NCBI GenBank assembly: GCA_000708835.1
Contig: DF237738.1
Location: forward strand, 1-32,734
DNA from: Klebsormidium nitens
Taxonomy: Eukaryota; Streptophyta; Klebsormidiophyceae; Klebsormidiales; Klebsormidiaceae
Direction of reading: 5' to 3'
DNA length: 32,734 bases
Shown: piece after piece, positions 7,924 through 15,852 of the stretch
How the letters are laid out: each line of letters opens with the position of its first letter
Numbering within the stretch: position 1 is the stretch's first letter
The notes under the pieces: model-generated
What the model was told of the DNA's origin: nothing
Database searches by the model: none
What the model saw: the letters and a program-made list of their open reading frames with translations, nothing else
Program-made: the position numbers and the translations under genes

Positions 7924-7980
7924 GGACATAGACAACCATGATGCCACAATATGATTGATGATGTATTAAAAGAATAGTAT

Positions 7981-8931
7981 TCACGGACCCATGTTCTGCC
8001 TAATAAACTTTAAGAATCTCATCGACGGGATATGGGTGCTGTCTATATCGCTACGATTACAGAATCCAAACTGTACGCGGATTAGCTCTCCGTCGACATC
8101 TACGGACGACCAGAAGAAAGCCTCCCCTACGTTGTTGGCCCACAGATTCCCTGCTCTCGACCCTTGAGCCACCGCATTTCCATGCAGTGTCGCTACTGGC
8201 ACCTTTGCGCCACCCACAAACACTTCCAGCCTCTGGAGGACACCTCCGTTCTTGAGCGCTTCATTGAAGAGCCCGCCAGCTGGATAGTAGTCGTCGGTGA
8301 TGCCCTTGATAATCGGATGAAACCATGTTACTCCCTCTCCATCCTCGTCGTTGTATACGAGGGATTCGAGCTGTCCTCCGGTCCTCCCGAATGAATTGAT
8401 CCTGGTGATCGATGCGTCAAGCTCCGAATCGACTAGGATGGCATTTTCAAACTCCTCCTTAAAGCACATCCCACAGACTTCGGGCCTGAAGAACAATTCC
8501 ACCGCGACTTCCGCCCAGTACGAATCCTCTCTACATGTTGCGCACCCGTAGCACACGAGAGTGAGCCGTATGGAAACGTTTCGCATGACGGCGATCAGCT
8601 CTGACTCTGAGTCGAGCGGGCCGCCCTCGAGGTTGGGGCGCGCAAGGTACATTTGTATGCTCTGCTCATAATCTAAAGAAAGCCCAGGCCCCGGGTGACA
8701 ACTCTGGTCAGACGTCATGAGCGCGCGAACCACGTCCAAGTCGGGCGGGGTTGCCAGCGTGTAGAGCCGATCAATTCGCACCCGCAGGCCCCCAAACTCC
8801 AGGCACTTATGGCTCACGTCCTTCCGGCTCTCTTCTCTGCCCAGCTCCAGCTGCTGTCTAAAGTCATTCCTGTCGATGTCTGTCGAAGTCACCCGAATCT
8901 GCAGGAAGATTTCTTGCGTTTTGGTGAACAT
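7981..8931 (-). CDS. Unknown protein, 316 aa, with Cys pairs
   Basis: This is a long, well-formed frame starting MFTKTQEIFLQIRV. It is acidic overall and rich in beta-type residues. Two Cys clusters, CYGCATC and CGMC about 35 residues apart, could bind zinc. No signal peptide or membrane segment is seen and I recognise no family. It is divergent from the gene at 8956, with only 24 bases between the starts, so the two probably share a control region. A structural or virion role is possible given the surrounding genes, but nothing in the sequence shows it. Confidence 0.75.
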   Translation of the reverse strand: MFTKTQEIFLQIRVTSTDIDRNDFRQQLELGREESRKDVSHKCLEFGGLRVRIDRLYTLATPPDLDVVRALMTSDQSCHPGPGLSLDYEQSIQMYLARPNLEGGPLDSESELIAVMRNVSIRLTLVCYGCATCREDSYWAEVAVELFFRPEVCGMCFKEEFENAILVDSELDASITRINSFGRTGGQLESLVYNDEDGEGVTWFHPIIKGITDDYYPAGGLFNEALKNGGVLQRLEVFVGGAKVPVATLHGNAVAQGSRAGNLWANNVGEAFFWSSVDVDGELIRVQFGFCNRSDIDSTHIPSMRFLKFIRQNMGP

Positions 8932-8955
8932 GTTTTCTTCTGACCATTAGACAAA

Positions 8956-9501
8956 ATGGGCAGGAGCTTGAAATGGTACATCGTTCCCCGAGAGATCTCC
9001 CATGACGCTACAAAAAAGCTGTGTATGAACCTGGAGTTTGAGCCAGAAGAAGACGAGATCAATGAATGGATCTACGAAAAGGTTCACCGAGAGGACGTGA
9101 TAGACTACGAGCAGAGACCGGTGAACTACTCGGCACTGTTTGGCAGGCAAAAGAGAGTAGTCACTGTCTCGGCTAGGTACCTATACCACGATATTCACTC
9201 TAAGGACTGGTGCCCAAAGTGCAAGATGTTTGCCAGTGGCCTGTACGATTCACAATTGCTCGTGGGATACACAGACGTTCAGCATAACAATCAAAATCCT
9301 ATATGGAGTTCCGATTGGAACATAAAGGGTTTTTACCTTGGGTCGTCCACAACCGACTTCGTACGCCGGTTTGATAACGACCGAATGTACAGGGAGATAT
9401 CAAAATCCGATGTCGAGGATGCATACGATAGGATTGACAGACTTGGGAATTGTTTCCGCATTCAAACCCAGAGGCTAAAGAAGAAGCGACGCAGGTGTTA
9501 G
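8956..9501 (+). CDS. Unknown conserved-looking protein, C-terminus frameshifted
   Basis: The protein starts MGRSLKWYIVPREI and continues for 181 residues in this frame, with CPKC near residue 90. It ends in an implausible basic tail (RLKKKRRRC). After the GGG at 9445-9447 the adjacent frame gives a far more natural acidic end (ELFPHSNPEAKEEATQVLDW, then LRTYADDENVRMVMMDDY). That frame stops at TAA 9561-9563, overlapping the stop of the convergent F-box-like gene. One more G in the run would join the two. The intact gene is therefore probably 8956-9563. I cannot tell a sequencing error from a real mutation or a programmed shift. Function unknown. Confidence 0.7.
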   Translation: MGRSLKWYIVPREISHDATKKLCMNLEFEPEEDEINEWIYEKVHREDVIDYEQRPVNYSALFGRQKRVVTVSARYLYHDIHSKDWCPKCKMFASGLYDSQLLVGYTDVQHNNQNPIWSSDWNIKGFYLGSSTTDFVRRFDNDRMYREISKSDVEDAYDRIDRLGNCFRIQTQRLKKKRRRC

Positions 9502-9559
9502 ATTGGCTGAGGACGTATGCCGACGACGAAAACGTTCGCATGGTCATGATGGACGATTA

Positions 9560-9976
9560 CTAAATAACGCTAACCTGGGAGAGGAGCAGCTTCCTGCGCT
9601 TCGATGGGCGTAGCAGGTGCCCCCCGATCTTCCCCGCTCTCCCCACCGGTGCTAGGTGTTGATCGATCATCCACGTCCCGCTGCGAGCAGTCCTCGCCAG
9701 GTCTCTGCCCCTGAATATTGCCACCAGCAAGGACCAGCAACCTCTTAGGAAGATTGGGCTGGCCACCTCCACCAGCTTGTGTGAGAATTCAACAGCTCTC
9801 AGCTTCACAGTGTCTCTGCATGTGACACTGTTGAGCCCCATCACCTGAATAGAGTCCTTGACTGGCCCTGGCTGACAAAGGGCTGACAGGAAGCAAGCCA
9901 TATCTCCATTGGCGTCTACCTTGGTAGCAATGGCGTACACTAGCTCAACTGGAAGGCTGTCAAAGGCGGACGCCAT
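9560..9976 (-). CDS. F-box-like protein, 138 aa
   Basis: The N-terminus FDSLPVELVYAIATKVDANG resembles an F-box (L-P-x-E-L-x-x-x-I). Such domains bind Skp1 and recruit substrates to host SCF ubiquitin ligases, and they are common in giant viruses. After it come CRDTVKLRAVEFSHKLVEVA and a basic C-terminus (RPSKRRKLLL). No substrate-binding repeats follow. The assignment rests on the N-terminal motif only. The gene converges with the 8956 gene, whose likely true stop overlaps this one. Confidence 0.55.
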   Translation of the reverse strand: MASAFDSLPVELVYAIATKVDANGDMACFLSALCQPGPVKDSIQVMGLNSVTCRDTVKLRAVEFSHKLVEVASPIFLRGCWSLLVAIFRGRDLARTARSGTWMIDQHLAPVGRAGKIGGHLLRPSKRRKLLLSQVSVI

Positions 9977-10194
9977 TGCCTCACCTCAGTTCAAATCCTC
10001 CCCGGAAGTCCCGAATGAGTGGTCTTTTGAGACCTAAAGGTTCCCAGTCAGTCGGCCGATGCATAATACCGTTTGCGCAACCGCCGGTCGATCAATCATT
10101 ACGCGATTTAATGCAGTCGCCGGTCGAATAATCATGACGCCCACGCCCTCTTCAGATGCCTTTCAGACTAAGATATTTTCATTGACTTGCTGAT
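9977..10194. other. Intergenic region with short repeats
   Basis: This region lies between two divergent genes. It contains a partly repeated block at 10080-10142: GCCGGTCGATCAATCATTACGC and GCCGGTCGAATAATCATGACGC-type copies about 41 bases apart. I see no gene. Confidence 0.4.
10080..10142. repeat. Imperfect direct repeat, about 41-base period
   Basis: Two copies of a roughly 22-base motif (CGCCGGTCGA, then TAATCAT/TCAATCAT, then A/TACGC) stand in the promoter-side DNA of the TRAF-finger gene. A related CCGGTCGTAATCGTTAC occurs near 64-80. They could be protein-binding sites or remnants of a dispersed repeat. Confidence 0.5.
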
Positions 10195-10641
10195 ATGAAG
10201 CGAAAGACGAGGAGCGACGCCATGCTTAGCATGTGCCATCGGCCAGGCTGTGCTGTGATGTAAGTGGCGTTCCCTTCTCAATGGCCTTCAGTATTGCACT
10301 TCAGAATTTTGCAAATTCAGAATTCATATAGGTAGGCAACGCTTTTTGATTGGTTCTTGTTTGTCTGCAGGTACGTGAGAGGAGAGATGGAGGCTCACAC
10401 AGGCGTCTGCGAATCCAGGGTGTGTGAAAAGAAGATGATGGTTGCCGGTTTTCAGCGTGGATGCGACTGGGAGGGGAATGTATTGGACCTCCCAGAGCAT
10501 CCTTGCAAGATGAACGACGGGGGTGCATATCGTTTGGCTACAGAGCTAGCACATGAGATAAACTGCCTGGTTTTCAAGAGCGAGATGAGATTTCCAAAAG
10601 CTGGGGACATTTACTCTCAGACTCCAGGACTTGCAATATGA
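10195..10641 (+). CDS. TRAF-type zinc-finger protein, spliced (111 aa)
   Basis: Exon 1 (10195-10259) and exon 2 (10371-10641) join in the middle of a zinc-finger domain. The spliced order is CHRPGC, nine residues, then EMEAH and C, followed by C and then GCDWEG...LPEHPC. This matches the repeated C-x(n)-C...H-x(3-4)-C pattern of TRAF/Siah-type fingers, in which GC, L and H-x-x-C are conserved. Such fingers mediate protein binding, often next to a RING ubiquitin ligase; no RING is present here. The C-terminal 50 residues are unassigned. Exon 1 begins at the first ATG. The 3' end overlaps a tiny gene on the other strand. Confidence 0.7.
10260..10370 (+). other. Spliceosomal intron, 111 nt
   Basis: It starts GTAAGT and ends TTGTTTGTCTGCAG, splitting an ATG codon after the second base. 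Unspliced, exon 1 stops at TAA right after the split codon. Splicing unites the first finger Cys pair with its His and Cys. The size is almost the same as the cyclin intron. Confidence 0.82.
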
Positions 10642-10772
10642 CGCTGGTAGATAGTGGAGTTGATCCGGTTCCAAGGGGTGTACATCTCCAGTGAGTTTGG
10701 CCTTAGCTCCAGCAGTAAGACTAGTAGGAACACGCATGCCAGTGCGAGTGCCACAGCGTAGTTGAAATCCAT
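10617..10772 (-). CDS. Tiny membrane protein, 51 aa
   Basis: From ATG at 10772 to TGA at 10617-10619 the frame encodes 51 residues. MDFNYAVALALACV and the following FLLVLLLEL make a clear N-terminal transmembrane helix or uncleaved signal anchor, and a short hydrophilic tail (YTPWNRINSTIYQR) follows. Small one-helix proteins of this kind are frequent in NCLDV virion membranes. The gene is below common length cut-offs. It overlaps the 3' end of the TRAF-finger gene by 25 bases, tail to tail. The competing longer frame on the same strand (10546-10806) has no such structure. Confidence 0.65.
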   Translation of the reverse strand: MDFNYAVALALACVFLLVLLLELRPNSLEMYTPWNRINSTIYQRHIASPGV

Positions 10773-10842
10773 CTTTGTATACATTGACATTTTTCCCGCG
10801 TCTCATGGATCGTATTTTTTTCTCTCAGAAGAGCAAAGAATC

Positions 10843-11379
10843 ATGAGGCGTCACATGCTGGTCATCTGCCTCATCATGTGTGCATCTGTCCCTGGCCCTG
10901 CCCTCGCTGGAATCCCGAGGAGGTCTTTGCTATGCGCTCATAACAAGACTTGCCATAACATTACTGAGACACCAACCCCAACACCTACACCTACCCCATG
11001 CGATAATGTCACAGAGGCTCCCACTCCCGCCCCTGCTCCAGCCATTGTTCCGGTTCCTGCCCCAGCCCCTGCTCCAGCCATTGTTCCGGTTCCTGCCCCA
11101 GCCCCTGATCCATCACCTCCTCCTCCCACGGCCCCAGCTCCAACGATTCCAGCCACGCCGCCGCCCGAAGTTTTACCAATCGATATTCCATCTCCTCCAC
11201 CTCCACCTCCCACGACCCCAGCTCCAACGATTCCAGCCACGCCGCCGCCCGAAGTTCTACCGATTGATGTCCCATCTCCTCCACCTCCGCCTCCTCCCAC
11301 AACCCCCGCTCCGACATCGTCAGCTCAAGTCTGCTTTAACGAGAGTCAACTGAAACTTTGCAGTTGCACATGTGTGTGA
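10843..11379 (+). CDS. Secreted Pro-rich protein with C-terminal CxCxC
   Basis: From ATG at 10843 the protein starts with a signal peptide (MRRHMLVICLIMCASV, likely cleaved after ALAG). A Cys- and Asn-containing segment with possible N-glycosylation sites (NKT, NIT, NVT) follows. Then comes a long extended region of TP, AP, VP and PPP repeats, in which a 24-base PAPAPAIVPV-type unit and a 78-base PPP...TIPATPPPEVLPID unit are each duplicated. The end is a Cys-rich tail finishing CSCTCV. It resembles a cell-wall or glycoprotein stalk such as those of algae. The same end pattern occurs in the GH9 protein of this window. Confidence 0.75.
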   Translation: MRRHMLVICLIMCASVPGPALAGIPRRSLLCAHNKTCHNITETPTPTPTPTPCDNVTEAPTPAPAPAIVPVPAPAPAPAIVPVPAPAPDPSPPPPTAPAPTIPATPPPEVLPIDIPSPPPPPPTTPAPTIPATPPPEVLPIDVPSPPPPPPPTTPAPTSSAQVCFNESQLKLCSCTCV

Positions 11380-11411
11380 TGCACAAAAAAGTTTGTCAAC
11401 ATCATAGATCA

Positions 11412-12446
11412 ATGACTTCGATCGCCCTCATCAACCTCTCAGAATCCGTCAAGCCCCATATTGGGATGCACATGTACAAGGCATGCTTGGAGCAGTTGCG
11501 GCTGATGTGCAAGGCTTGGGGCTTGCCTCGTGCCAGACTCGTCTACTTGGCTATGTTGGGCCCTCTTGACGCCCTAACATTTCCGGTGTTCATCTTAGAT
11601 AACGTCCATCAGGTTTCCGGCTGGAAAGATGATGGGAGACCCTCACGCAGCCTCATTGTGCAAAATGTCTTGAAGCAAAAGGGAGGCCTACTACAGGGGC
11701 CCACAGGCAATTCCGTCAGCGTCTCGGTCAGCCGTCTGGTGCTCGAGCTCTTCCACGAGCTCAACAAGGACACGCGCACGCCTATCTGCTCTCAAGTTTC
11801 ATCGACGAGTTGCACCATTAATCTGGTTAATGCCAAAGTCAAGGTAGACGTTTCCAACTTTGTATTCCCTTCCTGGTTCGATCCGAATGCTCAAGCACCT
11901 TTTGATCAAGCTGGCCATTGTCTTGGTCCCAGGGTTGCCGAGGCAGACCAGGTGCCCACAGCGGTAGCCAACAGCGCAGCCGACAGCCAGCCAACGGCGC
12001 AGCCAACAGCTAGCCAACAGCGCAGCCGGGCAGTTCGAGAGGAAAAAGAGGAGAGCTTCCACTCCCCAGCAACCACCTCCACTCCTTTAACGCCTCATGT
12101 ACCAGAGAAAGTGGAAGTGTCAAACGCACCCACTTACCGTGACGCCCCCAGCGAATCCGACATCCTGACCTACCCAGACAGCGAGTCAGACATCCTGACC
12201 TACCCAGAGATCCCTGAGGCGGGCCCCACGATCCGAGACGCCCAGCTCTCTGTGACGCAAATACCCCCCACAATCGTAGCACCCGATGTCGAGAGCCCCG
12301 CCCAGCTTCCTGCAACGCACGCATCCCCAACAATCGTAGCGACAGAAACGCGCACCCCCAAAATCGTAGAGCCCGATGCCCCTCCCCAAGTTCGGAGAGT
12401 GAGGAACATCCGGGAACTGATACCCAAAAGGAGCGTGTATACTTGA
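11412..12446 (+). CDS. Unknown protein with ordered N-half and repetitive C-half
   Basis: From MTSIALINLSES, residues 1 to about 165 look folded. The rest is low complexity: Ala/Gln/Ser/Thr-rich with a tandem duplication of SESDILTYP and several PTIV(A) units spaced regularly, ending in a basic stretch (RRVRNIRELIPKRS). No signal peptide or membrane helix. The C-half resembles disordered tails of virion or host-interaction proteins. I recognise no family. A TTG-started extension to 11358 overlaps the gene before it and is not used. Confidence 0.7.
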   Translation: MTSIALINLSESVKPHIGMHMYKACLEQLRLMCKAWGLPRARLVYLAMLGPLDALTFPVFILDNVHQVSGWKDDGRPSRSLIVQNVLKQKGGLLQGPTGNSVSVSVSRLVLELFHELNKDTRTPICSQVSSTSCTINLVNAKVKVDVSNFVFPSWFDPNAQAPFDQAGHCLGPRVAEADQVPTAVANSAADSQPTAQPTASQQRSRAVREEKEESFHSPATTSTPLTPHVPEKVEVSNAPTYRDAPSESDILTYPDSESDILTYPEIPEAGPTIRDAQLSVTQIPPTIVAPDVESPAQLPATHASPTIVATETRTPKIVEPDAPPQVRRVRNIRELIPKRSVYT

Positions 12447-12477
12447 GAGGCGTTATTTTCTGTGATGAGAGCACAGC

Positions 12478-12903
12478 ATGTCCATAGACGTAGGCGCCCT
12501 TTTAAACAATGTAAACAGTTTCAGGAGGAGTCACAGTGCCCCAGCAGTGCAGTGGGATGCAGGCATCGCCTCCGTATCTCAGGCCTGGGCCGACCGTAAG
12601 AGATATGCCCACAGCGGTACTTCGAATTACGGAGAAAACCTCGCAAAGGTCTGGGCCAAGGAGGCTGACTTCAAGACCGCAATCTCACTGTGGGCAAAAG
12701 AATTGGACGCGTACAACTATGATTCTCCTAGTTTCAGTCCGACGACGGGTCATGGGACGGCGCTGGTCTGGAAATCGAGTACTAATATCGGCGCGGGTGT
12801 GTCTCAGCTGGCGGACGGATCTTATTTCTACGTCATGAACTTTGCACCACCAGGAAACGTGAGAAGTCAAGAGCTCTTTAGGCAGAATGTGACGCAAAAA
12901 TAA
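12478..12903 (+). CDS. CAP-superfamily (PR-1/SCP-like) protein
   Basis: The 141-residue protein is essentially one CAP domain. It has LNNVNSFRRSHSAPAVQWD (first helix, R-x-x-H-x-A-P...W), QAWADRKRYAHSG (first conserved His), NYGENLA (Glu), TTGHGTALVWKSSTNIGAGV (second His, usually G-H-F/Y-T-Q-x-V-W), and YFYVMNFAPPGNV (final strand, P-x-G-N). The conserved His and Glu of the CAP cavity are present. CAP proteins are usually secreted and act as defence or sterol-binding proteins. This one has no signal peptide, which suggests a virion or cytosolic role or secretion by another route. Confidence 0.88.
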   Translation: MSIDVGALLNNVNSFRRSHSAPAVQWDAGIASVSQAWADRKRYAHSGTSNYGENLAKVWAKEADFKTAISLWAKELDAYNYDSPSFSPTTGHGTALVWKSSTNIGAGVSQLADGSYFYVMNFAPPGNVRSQELFRQNVTQK

Positions 12904-12913
12904 TCAGTATGTT

Positions 12914-13432
12914 ATGGATGACATGTCAATCTTGCAGACGAGTCTCTCACTGAACAAACAGCTGCAGGATAGGTTTGCAAAGTTGGGGAGTTTTGTAGAA
13001 CGGGTAAAGGGGTTACGAGATGCAAAGGTTGCCAACGAGCAGCGCATATCAGACTTGCGTGGGCATATATACGACCTAGAGCGTATAAGCCCAGCACCGC
13101 AGCGAGCAAGGCGTCCGAAAAGAAAAAACCAGTGGAGCGAGCTCGCAAAGATCGTCGGAGCTCAGAGAGGACGCGTGAGTGTGGTCGGCCGGTCGACACA
13201 GACGATACGAGTTGAGCTGACGGGCAACGTGGGTGTGAAGAAGGCCTCTACGCTCATGAAGAAGATGTCGATTTCTCACAACCTGGGAAGCAGCCATCGA
13301 TTCGAGAGGCACTTGGTCTTCACAAAAGGTCGGCAAACACCAGAGTCGGTCGGTCGCCTGCTCGCAAAGCATAAGAAGGGTACAGGAGCTGTCGTCTTCC
13401 ATGCTGGCCTCGTTCACCACATAGTGAAATAA
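12914..13432 (+). CDS. Unknown basic protein, 172 aa
   Basis: The N-terminal 55 residues have heptad-like spacing and are probably a coiled coil. A basic linker (RARRPKRKNQW) and a C-terminal half rich in Arg, Lys, Gly and Val follow, suggesting nucleic-acid contact. No known motif is visible. It begins 10 bases after the CAP gene on the same strand. Confidence 0.6.
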   Translation: MDDMSILQTSLSLNKQLQDRFAKLGSFVERVKGLRDAKVANEQRISDLRGHIYDLERISPAPQRARRPKRKNQWSELAKIVGAQRGRVSVVGRSTQTIRVELTGNVGVKKASTLMKKMSISHNLGSSHRFERHLVFTKGRQTPESVGRLLAKHKKGTGAVVFHAGLVHHIVK

Positions 13433-13491
13433 CATCTCGTTCAACTCCCACCCGCGCTCGCTCGAGGCGACGAATAATCTGAGCCCTATCC

Positions 13492-13884
13492 ATGGCTGCA
13501 GCAATTAGGATAGGCTCGCTCACACCGGCCGCGATCTCGCAGACGCTCGCGGCTGGCTGCGTCAAGGTCAAGACCTGGTTGATCGGGCGGGACGGCCTGG
13601 TGCGGCTCACCTTCTCGGGATACGGCCCAAACGAACGGGTCATCGTGGACAAGACGCTCAAGCTGTGCGACGAGCACGTTGAGAAGGGCGAGCACCGGAC
13701 GGACCCGACCTTGACCACCATCCCGTACTGCGACCTCTGCCACGATATCGTCGCGGTGTACGACCGGCTCAAGAACGTCCACTGGCACGAACGTTCCAGA
13801 TCCGTTTCAGCTCCCCAACAACAGCTCCCGACGGCTCTCAGCCTCCAAACCGACGCTAGCGGCCGCCACCTTCTGATTTGCTAA
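13492..13884 (+). CDS. Unknown Cys/His-containing protein, 130 aa
   Basis: The first 70 residues look like an all-beta or mixed domain (VKVKTWLIGRDGLVRLTF). They are followed by LCDEHVEKGEHR, then CDLCHD about 15 residues on: a C, H, H, C-x-x-C-H group that may bind zinc. The last 35 residues are low complexity. The antisense frame at 13486-13788 is equally open because of high GC; I prefer the plus strand for the Cys/His arrangement and the strand of its neighbours. No family recognised. Confidence 0.5.
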   Translation: MAAAIRIGSLTPAAISQTLAAGCVKVKTWLIGRDGLVRLTFSGYGPNERVIVDKTLKLCDEHVEKGEHRTDPTLTTIPYCDLCHDIVAVYDRLKNVHWHERSRSVSAPQQQLPTALSLQTDASGRHLLIC

Positions 13885-13957
13885 GAGATTCTCCATGTAT
13901 TCCGTTTTGGAGAGCGCGTACGTGTGATCCAAACGTTCTCTCGACCACAATACAACG

Positions 13958-15709
13958 ATGAACGTCCTCGTCCTACTGCTTGCTGGTCAGATTTGTTTAG
14001 GGCAACTCAGCTCAGCTCACCCGAGCATCGATTATCAGTCTGCCCTCTCGACGGGCTTACTATTTCTCGACGCGCAGCGAAGCGGGAAGCTCCCTCCGGA
14101 GCAACCGATCCCTTGGCGCAGTGACTCTTGCCTCGGCGACGGCGCTGATCACGGCATCGACCTGACGCAGGGCTATTTCGACTCTGGAGACTTTTGCCTC
14201 TTCGGCCTCCCTCTCGCCTACACCGTGACCATGCTCTCGTACGGTTTGGTAGAGTATGGCACGTTGTATGGCCCCAACTACGCGCCGGCTTCCGACGCCG
14301 TCCGGTGGGGCACTGACTGGTTGATAAAGGCGCACGCATCCCCCAATGAGCTTTACGTACAGGTGGGAGACGGCAACATAGACCATAAATGCTGGCAAAG
14401 GCCCGAGAACCTGACCACACCGAGACCTTCTTTCGCAGTGAACGTCACCAGTCCAGGAACGGAACCTGCAGCAGAGGCCGCAGCGGCCCTCGCTGCGGCA
14501 TCGATTGTCTTCAGAACGTCGGACCCTGCATACTCTCAGACCTTGCTGGTTCAAGCCGCGCACCTGTTCCAATTTGCAGACAAGTACCGTTTAACTTACG
14601 CGGTTTCGGTGCCTCAGGCAGCAGCCTTTTACAACTCCTACTCTGGTTACGGCGACGAGCTCCTGTGGGCTTCGGCCTGGCTGTTCAGAGCCACGTCCGA
14701 TCCGGTCTACCTCCGGTATGCAACCGGCCCGAATTTCGCTGACCCGTCGCTGGGGTGGCAAAACGCCGTCACCGAATTCAGCTGGGACAGCAAGCTAGCG
14801 GGAGCGGTCGTTCTCTGGAGCCAGCTGGCTCCACCTGGCGCTTCGGTCCCTCTCGATCATTACAGGCAGGTTGCAAACGACTTCGCATGCCATTACGTGG
14901 CACCCAACGGTGTGCAAAAGACGCCGGCTGGTCTCGCTTGGCTGCGCGAATGGAGCCCGTTGCAGTACGTCACGAGCAGTTCCTTCTTGATCGCGGCCTA
15001 TGCGGACCACCTAGGGAATGCCACCGTCACCTGTCCAGATCGGGCCTACTCTGCTTTCGAGTTGATTTTTTACAGCCAGGGGCAGGCCGACTACATATTG
15101 GGGTCGAACCCGCTCAGCTTGAGCTACATGGTCGGCTTCACTGCATCGTATCCTACCCACGTCCACCATCGCGCTGCGTCCATACCCCAAGACGGGATCG
15201 AATACACCTGCGATGGCGGCTTCCAATTCTTCTCGACACCAAAACCCAACCCTACCATCGTTGCTGGGGCGATCGTGGGCGGTCCGGATGCGTCGGATGG
15301 CTATTTGGACGTCAGGAGCGAATTTCAACAGTCTGAGCCCAGCACGTACACCTTGGGGTGCTTCCTCGGTCTCCTTGCGAGGCTGTCTGGTAGCGTTCCT
15401 GGTGTGCCGGTGGCGAGCTCTGGCGCGCCTCCCACAAGTGCGCCCCCAAGCGTCGCTCCTGGATCAGCACCTACCGCTGCCCCGAGCATTGGCGCGCCTC
15501 CCCCGAGTGTTGGGCCCGGTGCGGCACCTACACCGGTACCTAGCGCAAGCGCCTCGGCCCCAAGCGTCGCTCCTGGATCAGCACCTACGAGAGTTCCTAG
15601 CGCGCCCCCAAGTGTTGCTCCTCCCAGCGCGGCACCTACGCCGGTGCCTAGTGCAAGCGTAGGTCCTCCTGGGTTTGTACAATGTATGTGTGCTTGCAAC
15701 GGATTTTGA
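13958..15709 (+). CDS. Glycoside hydrolase family 9 endoglucanase with Pro-rich tail
   Basis: The protein has 583 residues with a signal peptide (MNVLVLLLAGQICLG). DYQSALSTGLLFLDAQRSGKL is the usual GH9 start. YFDSGDFCLFGLPLAYTVTM corresponds to the family Y-x-D-A-G-D-N-x-K-F-x-x-P block, with both Asp present. YILGSNPLSLSYMVGF followed by HHRAAS is GH9 signature 1. DVRSEFQQSEPSTYTLGCFL is signature 2, with the acid Glu in SEPSTYT. GH9 enzymes cut beta-1,4-glucan by inversion. The catalytic part ends near residue 480. Then comes a tail of PSVAPGSAPT-type repeats and a final CMCACNGF. A secreted cellulase in virus DNA suggests attack on a cellulose-containing wall, which is inference. Confidence 0.93.
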   Translation: MNVLVLLLAGQICLGQLSSAHPSIDYQSALSTGLLFLDAQRSGKLPPEQPIPWRSDSCLGDGADHGIDLTQGYFDSGDFCLFGLPLAYTVTMLSYGLVEYGTLYGPNYAPASDAVRWGTDWLIKAHASPNELYVQVGDGNIDHKCWQRPENLTTPRPSFAVNVTSPGTEPAAEAAAALAAASIVFRTSDPAYSQTLLVQAAHLFQFADKYRLTYAVSVPQAAAFYNSYSGYGDELLWASAWLFRATSDPVYLRYATGPNFADPSLGWQNAVTEFSWDSKLAGAVVLWSQLAPPGASVPLDHYRQVANDFACHYVAPNGVQKTPAGLAWLREWSPLQYVTSSSFLIAAYADHLGNATVTCPDRAYSAFELIFYSQGQADYILGSNPLSLSYMVGFTASYPTHVHHRAASIPQDGIEYTCDGGFQFFSTPKPNPTIVAGAIVGGPDASDGYLDVRSEFQQSEPSTYTLGCFLGLLARLSGSVPGVPVASSGAPPTSAPPSVAPGSAPTAAPSIGAPPPSVGPGAAPTPVPSASASAPSVAPGSAPTRVPSAPPSVAPPSAAPTPVPSASVGPPGFVQCMCACNGF

Positions 15710-15852
15710 TGGGCCACGGATACGGACCCAAACAACAGCGATTGAAAAGTGCGTCCGTTGCACTAGAAATATTGTGCACGTATATACAAGGTATGGTGTG
15801 TGTGCCTTCTATTAGTACGTTTGCGGCCGAGCGGGGCATTACTCGCTCGTCC

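Larger units (their letters stand above)
6718..7929 (+). mobile_element. HNH mobile element E1 (decayed copy)
   Basis: The element runs from the conserved leader (CGCGCGTACGAAT...) to the common end CTTAGGGACAT just after the HNH stop. The leader is shared with E2 and E3 and includes CTTACGGTTATGTTCCCTGG. ATGTTCCCT (6741-6749) and AGGGACAT (7922-7929) form an imperfect terminal inverted repeat. The single gene is frameshifted. The sequence just upstream (6661-6681) resembles the 3' end of the D5 helicase gene. Confidence 0.75.

Noticed and set aside
14755-15336. 193-codon plus-strand frame
   Set aside because: Lies entirely within the GH9 gene in another frame; the GH9 signatures fix the right one.
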